From Geminicoccus roseus DSM 18922 (lineage in GTDB: Bacteria > Pseudomonadota > Alphaproteobacteria > Geminicoccales > Geminicoccaceae), in the NCBI RefSeq assembly GCF_000427665.1, contig NZ_KE386572.1, forward strand, positions 1,467,117 to 1,531,116: a stretch of DNA of 64,000 nucleotides, given 5' to 3'. The stretch's first letter is position 1; every line of letters starts with the position of its first letter. The translations under genes were made by a program, and so were the position numbers. Positions 7,599 to 18,332 of this stretch are shown in pieces. Below the pieces are notes generated by a model. That model was not told the origin of the DNA, made no database searches, and was given only the letters and a program-made list of their open reading frames with translations.

Positions 7599-9563
7599 AT
7601 GAGAGGCAGCCGTCCCGGCATCACCTGCATCGCGGGGATGGGCGCGATCCTGCTGCTCGCCCAGGTGATGTCCGGCTTCCTTGCGGTTCCGGCGCGCGAC
7701 GTCCCCAGAGAGACCGCCATCGGGCGCGTTGCACAGCCTGAATCCGGGATGGAATGGTGGGTGCTGGGCGCCACGGGCGCTGGAGGGCTGCTCTCGTGGG
7801 GACGGCGGCGGCGCCTGCACAGCGCCATCGACCTTCCCCACCAACCGGTCAAAGCACCTCTGGACGCCGAGCGCCGGACAGCCGAATTGCTGGGCCGGCA
7901 TATCCGCAACACGCCTCTGGCGGTGGTCGAGCTGGACTACAGCCGCGGCCCGGTGGGGGTCATCAGCACGTGGAGCGGACAGGCCCAGCGGATCTTCGGC
8001 TGGACGGAACAGGAGGTGCTGGGCCGGAGCCTAGACGAGATCGGGCTGGTTCACGAGGCCGACCAGGCCCGACGCCATGCCGCCTATCAGGCGATCCGCG
8101 ACGATGGCTTGAGCTCGGTGGAGCTGACGGCGCGTACCTGGACCCGCGACCGGCGGCTGCTCCACTGCACCGCCCACATCTCGGTGGCGCGGCGGCCGGA
8201 CGGTGCCATCGACACCATCCTGATGTTCATCGAGGACGTCACCGCCCGCATCGCGATCCAGGCCGAGATCACCCATCTCGCCCACCATGATGCGTTGACC
8301 GGCCTGGCCAACCGGACCCTGTTCCACGACCGGCTTCGCCAGGCGCTCAACCGCGCACGCCGCGACAGCGACAAGGTCGCGCTGATGCTGATCGACGTGG
8401 ACAGCTTCAAGCAGGTCAACGACACGCACGGCCATGCCTGTGGCGACGCGCTGCTGCTCGACATCGCGCAGAAGCTCTCCTCCACCGTCCGCGAGACCGA
8501 TTCACCGGCGCGCCTGGGGGGCGACGAGTTCGCGCTGGTCCAGGTGGGGATCAGCCATGATTCCGCCGCCCAGCTCCTGGCGAACCGCCTGATCGCCGTC
8601 CTGGCGCAGCCCTTCTACTGGGAAGGACTGCTAGTGGAGCGGTCCTGCAGCATCGGGGTCGCGATCTTTCCCGGCCATGGCGGCAGCGACGAGGCGCTGC
8701 TGCGGGCGGCGGACGTGGCTCTCTACCGGGCCAAGGCTGCCGGCCGGAACCGCTTCGTGGTCTACAGCAAGGAGCTGGACGAGGACCTCACCCGCAACCG
8801 CAGCCTGCAGGCGAAGCTGGCGGCCGCGCTGGAGCGTCGGGAACTCGAGCTGGTCTACCAGCCGATCCTGTCCCTGCCGCAAGGCGAGGTGCTGGCCATG
8901 GAGGCGCTGTGCCGCTGGCGCGGCGCCGACGGCAGCTGGATCCCGCCCTCGTCGTTCCTTCCCCTTGCGGAGAGCTGCGGCCTGATCAAGCACCTGGGCG
9001 AGTGGGTGCTGCGGACCGCCTGCGCCCAGGGAGTTGCCTGGGCAGCTGCCGGCCGGCCTCTCGTGGTGGCGGTGAACCTGTCCCTGCCTGAGCTGCTCCG
9101 TCCGGACCTGGTCCCCCTGGTCCGGGAAGCCTTGGACGAGAGCGGTCTGGCGCCCGGCCTGCTGCAGCTGGAGCTGACCGAGCGGGTCATCGGCAATCCG
9201 GCGCGTGCGGCGTTCGTGAACCGGCTCCACGACCTCTCCGCCCTGGGGGTCCGGATCGCCATCGACGATTTCGGCACCGGCCACTTCCCGCTGGCCGAGC
9301 TGGCGTCCTTCCCGTTCGACCTGCTCAAGATCGACGCGGCGATGGCGGACGAAGGCGATCGGGCCGGACGGCCGGGAGGCATTGCCCAGGGGATCGTCCG
9401 GCTGGCCGACAGCCTGGGCAAGCAGGTCGTGGCGGAGAAGGTCGAGACCGGCAAGCAACTCGACCGCCTCGCCGCCATCGGCTGCCACGCCGCCCAAGGC
9501 TTTTTCCTCCACCCGCCCCTGCCACCCGGGGACGTGCCATTTAGGCCGGTGGCGGCGGTCTGA
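7599..9563 (+). CDS. Membrane PAS-GGDEF-EAL cyclic-di-GMP signalling protein
   Basis: This is a 654-residue protein with one or two N-terminal membrane segments (about 9-30 and 52-66), a PAS domain (about 95-215), a GGDEF diguanylate cyclase domain and an EAL phosphodiesterase domain. The cyclase signature GGDEF (307-311) is intact. An inhibitory-site RETD (298-301) sits five residues before it. The EAL domain keeps E435-A-L, AVNLS, ELTE and the metal-binding DD of IDDFGTG (about 556-561), so both activities could be real. Deviations from the usual EAL consensus are VVAEKVET (K where G is usual) and QGFF for QGY/QGF. The 248 bp upstream hold no gene. Confidence 0.88.
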   Translation: MRGSRPGITCIAGMGAILLLAQVMSGFLAVPARDVPRETAIGRVAQPESGMEWWVLGATGAGGLLSWGRRRRLHSAIDLPHQPVKAPLDAERRTAELLGRHIRNTPLAVVELDYSRGPVGVISTWSGQAQRIFGWTEQEVLGRSLDEIGLVHEADQARRHAAYQAIRDDGLSSVELTARTWTRDRRLLHCTAHISVARRPDGAIDTILMFIEDVTARIAIQAEITHLAHHDALTGLANRTLFHDRLRQALNRARRDSDKVALMLIDVDSFKQVNDTHGHACGDALLLDIAQKLSSTVRETDSPARLGGDEFALVQVGISHDSAAQLLANRLIAVLAQPFYWEGLLVERSCSIGVAIFPGHGGSDEALLRAADVALYRAKAAGRNRFVVYSKELDEDLTRNRSLQAKLAAALERRELELVYQPILSLPQGEVLAMEALCRWRGADGSWIPPSSFLPLAESCGLIKHLGEWVLRTACAQGVAWAAAGRPLVVAVNLSLPELLRPDLVPLVREALDESGLAPGLLQLELTERVIGNPARAAFVNRLHDLSALGVRIAIDDFGTGHFPLAELASFPFDLLKIDAAMADEGDRAGRPGGIAQGIVRLADSLGKQVVAEKVETGKQLDRLAAIGCHAAQGFFLHPPLPPGDVPFRPVAAV

Positions 9564-9566
9564 GGC

Positions 9567-10943
9567 TCACACCGGGTCGGCGTTCAGTCCCTGGAGCCCG
9601 GCGATCGCCATCGCCTCGTCCTGCCGCTTGGCCAGCGCCGCCTCGTCGAAATCCTCGATCAGGTCGACGAACAGCCGGTACCAGTTGATGTTGGCCTTGA
9701 GGTGCATGAACACCGAGCCCAGCCCCACCGCGGCCCGGTCCATGAAAACGAACTCGCGCGGCGGGGTGACGCCGCCGGTGTCGCGCAGCTTCTGGTGGAC
9801 CTTCTGGGCAACCTCCCGGCCGTACTGGCCGCTGTTGGTCTGCTGGATCAGGCGCGGCTCGTCCTTCATCAGCGGCGAGTACAGGAAGCCCGCCCATTCG
9901 TTCAGCACGTCGATGGTGGCGTTGGAGAGGCCACGGAAGCCCCAGCGTTCATAGGCCGACACCGCCAGATCCCGGTCGCCGCGCACCAGCGCCCAGTACA
10001 GGTCGATCACGCCCTTCACGAAGGTGGGCGGGAAGACCCGGACGCAGCCGAAATCGAGCAGGTTGACGCCGTGGTCCTCGCGGACCGTGTAGTTGCCGGG
10101 GTGCGGGTCGCCGTGGATGACCCCGGTCCGATAGAACGGAATGTACCAGGCCCGGAACATCGCCACCGCGATCTCGTTGCGCACCTCCTGGTCGGCGTCG
10201 CGGAACTCCATGAGCGGCCGGCCGGTCAGCCAGTTCATGGTGAGCAGACGGCGGGTCGACAGCTCCGGGATCACCTCGGGCACCGAGACCTTGGCCTGGT
10301 CCTTGAGGATATGGGCGTAGAGCTTGATGTGGCGGGCTTCCCGCTCGTAGTCGACCTCTTCGCGCAACCGGTCGGCGATCTCGTCGTAGATCCGGCTGGT
10401 GTCGATCGCCTTGTCCCAGCGCCGGTACACGGCGAACAGGATCTTGAGCTGGGCGAGGTCGGCGTCGACCGCCGATTCGATGCTCGGATATTGCAGCTTG
10501 CAGGCGAGGCTGCGGCCATCGTCCAGCGTCGCCCGGTGCACCTGGCCGAGCGAAGCGGCCGCCGCCGCATCCAGGTCGAACTCGGCAAAGCGGCTGCGCC
10601 AGTCGGGCCCGAGCTCGCTGGCCATCCGCCGGCGCACGAACGGCTTGCCCATCGGCGGCGCCGAGGCCTGCAGCTTGGCCAGTTCCTCCGCATATTCCGG
10701 GGGCAGGGCGTCGGGAATGGTCGCCAGCATCTGGGCGACCTTCATCAAGGGGCCCTTCAGCCCGCCCAGCGCGGCGCGCAGGTCGTTGGCGCCCGCCGTG
10801 CGATCCTGGCTGCGGCTCAGGAACCGGTTGCTGGCGATGCGGGCCGCCTGGCCCGCCACCGAGCTGCCGACCTGGGCGTAGCGGGCAACCCGCCCCCCCA
10901 GGCTGTTCTCCGAGCGCTGCTCGGGCTTAAGCTGCTTGCTCAT
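9567..10943 (-). CDS. ABC1/UbiB-family atypical protein kinase-like protein
   Basis: This is a 458-residue ABC1 (UbiB/ADCK/COQ8) family protein. Members are ATP-binding proteins needed for ubiquinone biosynthesis or quinone/lipid handling. Visible elements: an N-terminal KxxQ motif in GPLMKVAQMLATIPD (KVAQ where the textbook motif is KxGQ), the Ala-rich nucleotide loop AAAASLGQVHRA, HGDPHPGNY as catalytic loop and LLDFGCVR as the DFG metal site. It overlaps the downstream end of the oligoendopeptidase gene by 17 bp, so the two are co-transcribed. It lacks the two C-terminal membrane segments of E. coli UbiB and looks soluble. Its exact role is not certain. Confidence 0.82.
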   Translation of the reverse strand: MSKQLKPEQRSENSLGGRVARYAQVGSSVAGQAARIASNRFLSRSQDRTAGANDLRAALGGLKGPLMKVAQMLATIPDALPPEYAEELAKLQASAPPMGKPFVRRRMASELGPDWRSRFAEFDLDAAAAASLGQVHRATLDDGRSLACKLQYPSIESAVDADLAQLKILFAVYRRWDKAIDTSRIYDEIADRLREEVDYEREARHIKLYAHILKDQAKVSVPEVIPELSTRRLLTMNWLTGRPLMEFRDADQEVRNEIAVAMFRAWYIPFYRTGVIHGDPHPGNYTVREDHGVNLLDFGCVRVFPPTFVKGVIDLYWALVRGDRDLAVSAYERWGFRGLSNATIDVLNEWAGFLYSPLMKDEPRLIQQTNSGQYGREVAQKVHQKLRDTGGVTPPREFVFMDRAAVGLGSVFMHLKANINWYRLFVDLIEDFDEAALAKRQDEAMAIAGLQGLNADPV

Positions 10944-12789
10944 CGGCGATACCCGCCTCTTTCAGTTCCGTCGCGAGTTCGTCGATGAACCGCTCGAGCA
11001 CGCCCAGCCCCTTGGTCCAGAAGTCGGGGTCGGTGGCATCCAGGCCGAACGGTGCCAGAAGCTCCTGGTGGCGCAACGTCCCGCCAGCCGCGAGCAGTTC
11101 CAGATATTTCGGCTCGAAGCCATCCGGATTCTGCGCATAGACCGCGTAGAGGGAGTTCACCAGGCAATCGCCGAACGCATAGGCGTACACATAGAACGGC
11201 ACATGGATGAAGTGAGGGATATAGGACCAGAAAGTCCGATAATCTTCACGGAACCGAAAGGCCGGCCCCAGGCTCTCGGTCTGCACGTCCATCCAGATCT
11301 TGCACAGCTCCGGCGGCGTCAGTTCAGCCTTGCGGCGCGCGTCGTGGACCCGGCGCTCGAACTCGACGAAGGCGATCTGCCGGACCACCGTGTTGAGCAT
11401 GTCCTCGATCTTGCCGGCCAGCAGCACCCGGCGCTCGGCGGGATCCTTGGTGGCATCGAGGAGTGCCCGGAAGGTCAGCTGCTCGCCGAACACCGAGGCG
11501 GTCTCGGCCAGCGTCAGGGGCGTGCTCGCCATCAGGGGCCCGTGCTTCGCAGCCAGCACCTGATGGACCCCATGGCCTAGTTCATGCGCCAGGGTCATGA
11601 CGTCGCGCGCCCGGCCCTGGTAGTTCATCAGGACGTAGGGATGCACCGAGCTGGTGGTCGGATGGCAGAAGGCGCCGCTGTCCTTGCCGGGCCGCAGCTG
11701 CGCGTCGATCCAGTTCTTCTCGAAGAACTGTTCCAGGATCTCCGCCAGCTTCGGCGAGAAGCGCCCATAGGCGTCGACCACCACCTCCCGGGCCTTGTTC
11801 CAGGGCAGCCGCGCCTCGGATTCCTCCGGCAGGGGCGCGTTGCGGTCCCAATGCTCCAGGTGATCCAGGCCGAGCCACCTGGCCTTGAGCGCGTAGTAGC
11901 GGTGCGAGAGCTTCGGATAGTTCGCCTGCACCGCCGAGATCAGCGCGTCGACGACCTCGTCCTCGACATGGTTGGCGAGGTTGCGCGAGCTGATCGGTCG
12001 CTCGAACTTGCGCCACTCGTCCTCGATCTGCTTGTCCTTGGCCAGCGTGTTGGTGATCCGGGCGAACAGCTTCAGGTTCTTGGCCAGCACGTTGCCGATC
12101 GCCGTCGCCGCCTTCTCGCGGACCGCCCGGTCCTTCGACGACATCTTGTCGAAGATCTCCTGGCTGGTCAGGTCCTGGCCGTCGTACGGAAAGCGCAGGC
12201 CGGCCATGGTCTCGTCGAACAGGCGGTTCCAGGCGGCCCGGCCGGTGACATGCTTCTCCAGCAGGACCTTCTCGACCGCATCGTCCAGCTGATGCTCGCG
12301 CCAGGCGCGGGTGTCGCGCAGCCAGGGGCGGAAGCGGGCCAGGCGGGCCGAGGCCTCGATCTTTCCCTGAAGATCGGCTTCCTCGATCCGGTTGACCTCC
12401 AGCGTCACGAACAGGGTGGTCGAGGAAACGGCGGTGATCTGCTCCTGGATGCCCTGGTAGAACCGGCCGATCTCGGCATCGTCCCGGTCGGCGGCGAACA
12501 GCAGCGAGGCGAACGCGCCAAGGCGCCCCAGCCGGTCGTCCAGCGCCTCGTAGGCTTCGAGCAGGTCGGCCAGCTCGTCGCCCGAGAGGCTGTTCACCCG
12601 GCCCCGCCAGGTCGTCGCGATCCGCTCGGCCTCCTTGTGGCACGCCGTCAGGTCTGCCTCGACCTGCGGGTCGGTCCGGCTGGGATAAAGGTCGCGGAGG
12701 TCCCAAGCCGGTCCCTGCTGCTCGGCCGGCAGGCCTGCCGCCGCCGCGGTTTCACTGTCCCTCAACCGATCCACATGAATAGACACCAC
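10927..12789 (-). CDS. pepF: Oligoendopeptidase F-like M3 metallopeptidase
   Basis: This is a 620-residue M3B peptidase that degrades short cytoplasmic peptides. The zinc site HELGHGVHQ (HExxH) is present, and downstream GxxPLTLAETASVFGEQL supplies the third ligand glutamate (ETASVFGE). The helical N-terminal half is family-typical, and length matches the usual ~600 residues. The start is one of two adjacent GTG codons at 12789 or 12786, with no better ATG nearby. It precedes the ABC1-family gene with overlap and diverges from the acyl-CoA synthetase gene (91 bp apart). Confidence 0.88.
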   Translation of the reverse strand: MVSIHVDRLRDSETAAAAGLPAEQQGPAWDLRDLYPSRTDPQVEADLTACHKEAERIATTWRGRVNSLSGDELADLLEAYEALDDRLGRLGAFASLLFAADRDDAEIGRFYQGIQEQITAVSSTTLFVTLEVNRIEEADLQGKIEASARLARFRPWLRDTRAWREHQLDDAVEKVLLEKHVTGRAAWNRLFDETMAGLRFPYDGQDLTSQEIFDKMSSKDRAVREKAATAIGNVLAKNLKLFARITNTLAKDKQIEDEWRKFERPISSRNLANHVEDEVVDALISAVQANYPKLSHRYYALKARWLGLDHLEHWDRNAPLPEESEARLPWNKAREVVVDAYGRFSPKLAEILEQFFEKNWIDAQLRPGKDSGAFCHPTTSSVHPYVLMNYQGRARDVMTLAHELGHGVHQVLAAKHGPLMASTPLTLAETASVFGEQLTFRALLDATKDPAERRVLLAGKIEDMLNTVVRQIAFVEFERRVHDARRKAELTPPELCKIWMDVQTESLGPAFRFREDYRTFWSYIPHFIHVPFYVYAYAFGDCLVNSLYAVYAQNPDGFEPKYLELLAAGGTLRHQELLAPFGLDATDPDFWTKGLGVLERFIDELATELKEAGIADEQAA

Positions 12790-12880
12790 ACCGGTTCTCC
12801 CTTACGCGCGTCATGGAAATATGGGAGCGGCCCGGCGAGATTCATCGTCCGGAAGCACGTGACAACCGGGAGGCAGGCGC

Positions 12881-14656
12881 ATGACGGAGCTCGGCAGAAG
12901 TCTCGTCGAGATGTTCCAGCGGACCGTGCAGCGCAAAGGCGACGCGCCGTTCCTCTGGTCCAAGCAGTCCGGCATCTACCAGCCGATCTCGTATCGCGAG
13001 GTCGCCATGGACGTGCAGCATCTGGCCCGGGCCCTGGCCCAGCTCGGCCTGGAACCGGGCGACCGGGTGGTCCTGGTCTCGGAGAACCGGCCGGAATGGT
13101 GCATCGCCGACCTTGCGATCATGAGTGCGGGCGGGATCACCGTCCCGGCCTACACCACCGCCACCGTGGACGACCACGCCTACCTGCTGGCGCATAGCGG
13201 CGCCAAGCTGGTGATCTGCTCCGGCCGGTCCTTGGCCAAGCGCCTGCTGCCGGCCATCGAGCAGACCGAGAAGGCCGCGAAGACCGTCCTGTTCATGGAG
13301 CCGCTGGACGAGGTGGGCGCCCTGCCGGTCTCGGCGTTCACGTGGAAGGACGCCCTGGCGCTGGGGATGCGCGCCGCGCCGCTGCCGGACCGTCCGCCCG
13401 CGGAGCCGGACGACATCGCCTGCCTGATCTACACCAGCGGGACCGGCGGGCGGCCCAAGGGGGTCATGCTGACCCACCGCAACATCATGGCCAATGTCGA
13501 GGGCGCCCGGGCGCTTCTTGCCACGATCGGCCTGGGCGACGAGGTGTTCCTGTCGTTCCTGCCGCTGTCCCACAGCTACGAGCACACGGCCGGCCAGTTC
13601 TTCCCGATCGCCCTGGGCGCCGAGATCTACTACGCGGAAGGAACCGAGACGATCCGCACCAACCTGCTGGAGGCGCGGCCGACCATCCTGACCTGCGTGC
13701 CCCGCCTCTACGAGGTGCTGCGCCAGCGGATCAGTTCGGAAGTGCAGCGCCAGGGCGGCGTGAAGGCGAAGCTGTTCGCGAAGACGCTGGAGCTTGGCCG
13801 GAAGAAGTACCAGGACGGCCGGCTCGGCATGGTCGACATGGTGCTGGACCGGATCCTCGACCGGCTGGTGCGCGACAAGGTCCGCGCCCGGTTCGGCGGC
13901 CGGCTGAAGGCGATGGTCAGTGGCGGGGCGCCGCTGAACCAGGATGTCGGGATGTTCTTCCATGCGCTGGGCCTGCCGATGCTGCAGGGCTACGGCCAGA
14001 CCGAGGCCTCGCCGGTGATCGCGGTCAACCCGCCCGGCAAGGTGCGGCTCGACACGGTCGGCCCGCCGCTGGAGGGCGTTCGGATCGAGATCGCGCCGGA
14101 CGGCGAGATCCTCGTTGCCGGCAACATGGTGATGAAGGGCTACTGGCAGGACGAGGCGGCGAGTCAGGCGGCCCTGCGCGACGGCTGGCTGCACACCGGC
14201 GATGTCGGGCAGCTCGACCCAGACGGCTATCTGAAGATCACCGACCGCAAGAAGGACATCATCGTGGTGTCGGGCGGCGACAATGTCAGTCCGCAGCGCG
14301 TCGAGGGCATTCTCGGCCTGCAGCCGGAGATCGGCCAGGTGGTCGTCTATGGCGATGGCCGGCCATACCTGGTGGCCCTGATCGTTCCCGAGCCCGAGTT
14401 CGTCAAGCGCTTCGCCAAGGAGCGCGGCAAGCCCGCCGAGCTGGCGGTGCTGGTGAAGGATGACGAGTTCCGCCAGGCGGTCGCCGAAGGCGTCGGCCGG
14501 GCCAACCGGGAATTGTCGGCCATCGAGCGGATCCGGCGCTGGCACCTGCTGCACGAGCCGTTCACCACCGAGAACAGCCTGATGACCCCCAGCCTCAAGC
14601 TGCGGCGCTCGCTGATCTACGCCAAGTTCGAATCACAAATCTCCGACCTCTACTGA
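12881..14656 (+). CDS. Long-chain fatty acid--CoA ligase (AMP-forming)
   Basis: This is a 591-residue ANL-superfamily enzyme that activates a carboxylic acid with ATP and CoA. The AMP-binding P-loop IYTSGTGGRPKGVMLTHRN, the adenine motif GYGQTEASPVI and the hinge LHTGDVGQLDPDGYLKITDRKKD are all present. The long insert between them is typical of the long-chain (FadD15/ACSL-like) group. It begins at an ATG divergent from pepF. Its stop overlaps the stop of the small membrane-protein gene on the other strand by 7 bp. Confidence 0.87.
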   Translation: MTELGRSLVEMFQRTVQRKGDAPFLWSKQSGIYQPISYREVAMDVQHLARALAQLGLEPGDRVVLVSENRPEWCIADLAIMSAGGITVPAYTTATVDDHAYLLAHSGAKLVICSGRSLAKRLLPAIEQTEKAAKTVLFMEPLDEVGALPVSAFTWKDALALGMRAAPLPDRPPAEPDDIACLIYTSGTGGRPKGVMLTHRNIMANVEGARALLATIGLGDEVFLSFLPLSHSYEHTAGQFFPIALGAEIYYAEGTETIRTNLLEARPTILTCVPRLYEVLRQRISSEVQRQGGVKAKLFAKTLELGRKKYQDGRLGMVDMVLDRILDRLVRDKVRARFGGRLKAMVSGGAPLNQDVGMFFHALGLPMLQGYGQTEASPVIAVNPPGKVRLDTVGPPLEGVRIEIAPDGEILVAGNMVMKGYWQDEAASQAALRDGWLHTGDVGQLDPDGYLKITDRKKDIIVVSGGDNVSPQRVEGILGLQPEIGQVVVYGDGRPYLVALIVPEPEFVKRFAKERGKPAELAVLVKDDEFRQAVAEGVGRANRELSAIERIRRWHLLHEPFTTENSLMTPSLKLRRSLIYAKFESQISDLY

Positions 14657-15081
14657 CCCTGCAGCGGGCTGCCCCAGGCTTGGCCCGCGATCCGTGGGGA
14701 ACGGCGCAGCCCCATCTGCAGCAGTTCGCCGAAAGCCAGGGCGATCCATGCCTCGGCGCAGATCACCAGCGTGCCGAGCAGGTTGGGCAGCGACAAGCCC
14801 AGGGCCAGCAGCACGATGCTTGCGAACGCGAACAGCGCGTTGAAGCCGGTCAGCGCCCAGACCATGGAGCGGGGCAGGCAGGAGCGTCCGGACAGCCGGA
14901 TGCACAGGGCGGAGATGCCCAGCAGGTAGACGCTGGCCGCTGCCAGCACGCCGGCCGGCAGGTCCAGGCGTTGCGAGAGGCCGGCACCGGCGAGCAAGGC
15001 CGCCAAACCCGCGACGCCGTTGCCCAGCGCCTGGACCTGCAGCGTCCGGCGCAGCAAGGTGGAGGGCCGGATCAGGATCAT
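14650..15081 (-). CDS. Small four-helix integral membrane protein, unknown function
   Basis: The frame encodes 143 residues from the ATG at 15081. It has about four hydrophobic segments (GNGVAGLAALLAGAG; AGVLAAASVYLLGISALC; WALTGFNALFAFASIVLLAL; LLGTLVICAEAWIALAF). I do not recognise the family. It is divergent from the XRE regulator gene 108 bp away, so it may be that regulator's target. In-frame extension upstream to 15558 would run through the regulator gene and is not credible. Confidence 0.6.
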   Translation of the reverse strand: MILIRPSTLLRRTLQVQALGNGVAGLAALLAGAGLSQRLDLPAGVLAAASVYLLGISALCIRLSGRSCLPRSMVWALTGFNALFAFASIVLLALGLSLPNLLGTLVICAEAWIALAFGELLQMGLRRSPRIAGQAWGSPLQGQ

Positions 15082-15189
15082 GGCGGGACTCCCTTGGAGA
15101 AACCGCGCCGAGCATTGCTCCGGACCTTGCGGGAATCGATTACCTCGGAGGTCATCGCCTGCCGGGGTCGCTGCCGCTAGAAGGGCGGC

Positions 15190-15995
15190 ATGACCATGAT
15201 CTCCATGCCCCGCCAGCCGGTGGGCGATCTCCTGCGCGGCTGGCGGCAGCGGCGCCGGCTGAGCCAGCTGGCGCTGGCGCTGGAAGCGGAAGTGTCGGCC
15301 CGGCATCTCTCCTTCCTGGAGACCGGCCGGGCGCAGCCCAGCCGCGACATGATCCTGCTGCTGGCGGAATGCCTGGAGGTGCCCCTGCGCGATCGCAACG
15401 TGCTGCTGGTGGCGGCCGGCTTCGCGCCGGCCTTTCCGGAGCGGCCGCTGGCCGACCCGGCGCTGGCCGAGGCGCGCCGGGTGATAGACACCATCCTGAC
15501 CGGCCATGAGCCCCATCCGGCCCTGGCCCTGGACCGGCACTGGACGATCCAGGCTCACAACCGGGCGGTGGCACCGCTGCTGGAGGGCGTGTCGGAAGTG
15601 CTGCTTCGCCCGCCGGTCAACGCCCTGCGGCTATCGCTGCACCCGGACGGCCTGGCGCAACGAATCGTCAACCATGGCGAGTGGCGCGCCCATCTGCTGG
15701 CCCGCCTGCACCGCCAGGTCGAGCTCACCGCCGATCCGGTCCTGGCCACTCTGTTCGAGGAACTGGCCGCCTATCCCAGGCCGGAGCCTGGCGCGCGACG
15801 CGCCGCCGCCACTCCGGATGATCCGGGGATCGCGGTGCAGCTTCATCTGGCGACCCGGCACGGCCCGCTGGCCTTCGTCAGCACCACCACGGTGTTCGGC
15901 ACGCCCATCGACGTGACCCTGTCGGAGCTGGCGCTGGAGACCTTCTTCCCGGCCGACGCCGCCACCATCGCGGTGATGCGCCGGCTGGTCGAGGC

Positions 15996-15999
<4 letters not shown>
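15190..15999 (+). CDS. XRE-family regulator with MmyB-like ligand-binding domain
   Basis: This is a 269-residue transcription factor. Residues ~10-65 are a helix-turn-helix (LRGWRQRRRLSQLALALE, then SARHLSFLETGRAQPSRDM). The remainder matches the MmyB-like domain with LDRHWTIQAHNRA, LRLSLHPDGLAQRI and FGTPIDVTLSELALETFFPAD, which in homologues binds a fatty-acid-like ligand. It diverges from the small membrane-protein gene. Its stop overlaps the parB stop by 4 bp on the opposite strand. Confidence 0.87.
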
Positions 16000-16900
<901 letters not shown>

Positions 16901-16904
<4 letters not shown>

Positions 16905-17719
16905 CGCGCTGCTGCCATCATCCGTCGATCCCGTCGGAGTACCTCGCCGGCCAGATGCGCATAAGCCAGCGCCCCTGCCGAGCGGACATCATAGATCATG
17001 ACCGGCTTGCCGTGCGAGGGGGCTTCGGAAATCCGCACGTTGCGCGGGATCACCGTCTCGTAGACCCGCTCGCCCATGAAGCTGCGCACGTCCTCGGCGA
17101 CCTGCTCCGACAGATTGTTGCGCTTGTCGAACATGGTCAGCACGATCCCGTGCATCTGCAGGCGCGGGTTGAGGGTGCGCCGCACCCGCTCCACCGTCCG
17201 CAGCAGCATGCTCAGGCCTTCCAGGGCGAAGAACTCGCACTGCAGCGGCACGATCACCGCATGGGCCGCCACCAGGCCGTTCACCGTCAGCACGCCAAGG
17301 GAGGGAGGGCAGTCGATCAGCACATAGTCGAAGCGGTCCTCCAGGCGCAGCAGCGCGTCGCGCAGCCGGTAGCTGCGCTTGCCGTCATCGACCAGTTCCA
17401 CCTCGGCGGCCGACAGGTCCACCGTGGAGGTGATGAGGGTGAGGCCCGGCACCGCCGTCTCGGTCAGCGCGTCGGCGATCGGGGCCTGTCCGGTGATCAC
17501 TTCATACGCGGTCACCGTCCGCACCGAGCGATCCACGCCCAGGCCGGTCGAGGCATTGCCCTGCGGGTCGAAATCCACCACCAGCACGCGCTTGCCCGCC
17601 ACCGCCAGCGCCGTGGCGAGGTTGATGGCCGTCGTGGTCTTGCCCACGCCGCCCTTCTGGTTGGCAACCGCGATGATCCGGGCCTTAGGCCCGCTCTTGA
17701 ACTCGACGACCGTCGACAC
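16901..17719 (-). CDS. parA: Chromosome-partitioning ATPase ParA
   Basis: This is a 272-residue deviant-Walker ATPase. Residues 22-30, KGGVGKTTT, form the Walker A loop; VLVVDFDPQGNAS and YVLIDCPPSLG follow. It makes a gradient on the nucleoid that moves ParB-parS complexes. The start is a GTG at 17719, 35 bp inside the 3' end of rsmG. The 3' end overlaps parB by 4 bp. The order rsmG-parA-parB is the standard alphaproteobacterial one. Confidence 0.96.
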
Positions 17720-18332
17720 GTACGACCTCGCAGACGCGCAGGATATTGCCCCTCGGATCCGAAAGGCTCGGCAGGACGTCCTGCCTCATATGCCAGTGCC
17801 GCGCCGCGTCGGTCAATTCCGTAGGCAGGGCCTGACCCTTGGCGAACAGGGCGATTGTGTCGCCGTTCATGTGCGGTGCCGCCAGGTCGAGAAGCTTGCC
17901 CAGAGGCGCCAGCGCGCGGGCGGTCACCACGTCCAGCTTCGGCAGCCGCGCCTGCTCGATCCGCACTGCGTGGATCTCCACTTCGGTGCCGGTGATCCGC
18001 GCCGCCTCGCGCAGGAAGGCGACCTTGCGCTGGTCGCTCTCCACCAGATGCATCTGCCGCACGCCCATGATCGCCAGGATCATGCCCGGCACGCCGGGTC
18101 CGGTGCCGAGATCGGCCCATACCTCCGCCCCGTGCGCATGTCGGAGGATCTGCCCGCCGTCCAGGACATGGCGGCGCCACGGGTCCAGCAAGGTGCTGGC
18201 CGCCACCAGGTTGATCCGCTGCTGCCACAGCTCCAGCAGGTCCACCCACTGGCGGAGCCGGTCCAGCGTTTCACGTGAAACACCGAGCAGCGCGCCACAC
18301 TCGTTCGGGCTCATCGGGCGCAGGGGCGTCAT
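17685..18332 (-). CDS. rsmG: 16S rRNA (guanine527-N7)-methyltransferase RsmG (GidB)
   Basis: RsmG methylates G527 of 16S rRNA using SAM. The 215 residues contain [19 protein letters not shown], the SAM loop [35 protein letters not shown], and [16 protein letters not shown], all signatures of the family. The ATG overlaps the mnmG stop by 4 bp. A parS site (18267-18282) lies within its coding sequence close to the 5' end. Confidence 0.95.
   Translation of the reverse strand: MTPLRPMSPNECGALLGVSRETLDRLRQWVDLLELWQQRINLVAASTLLDPWRRHVLDGGQILRHAHGAEVWADLGTGPGVPGMILAIMGVRQMHLVESDQRKVAFLREAARITGTEVEIHAVRIEQARLPKLDVVTARALAPLGKLLDLAAPHMNGDTIALFAKGQALPTELTDAARHWHMRQDVLPSLSDPRGNILRVCEVVRVDGRRVQERA
18267..18282. 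other. parS centromere site 1 (inside rsmG)
   Basis: The core GTTTCACGTGAAAC (18268-18281) is a perfect 14-bp palindrome identical to the centre of the universal parS consensus. It is flanked by C and A, so only the first base differs from the 16-bp consensus. It lies in the 5' part of rsmG, about 1.4 kb from parB. ParB should nucleate here. Confidence 0.95.

Noticed and set aside
14650-15558. 302-residue version of the small membrane protein
   Set aside because: The extra 159 N-terminal residues run antisense through the XRE regulator and have shadow composition; the ATG at 15081 is better.
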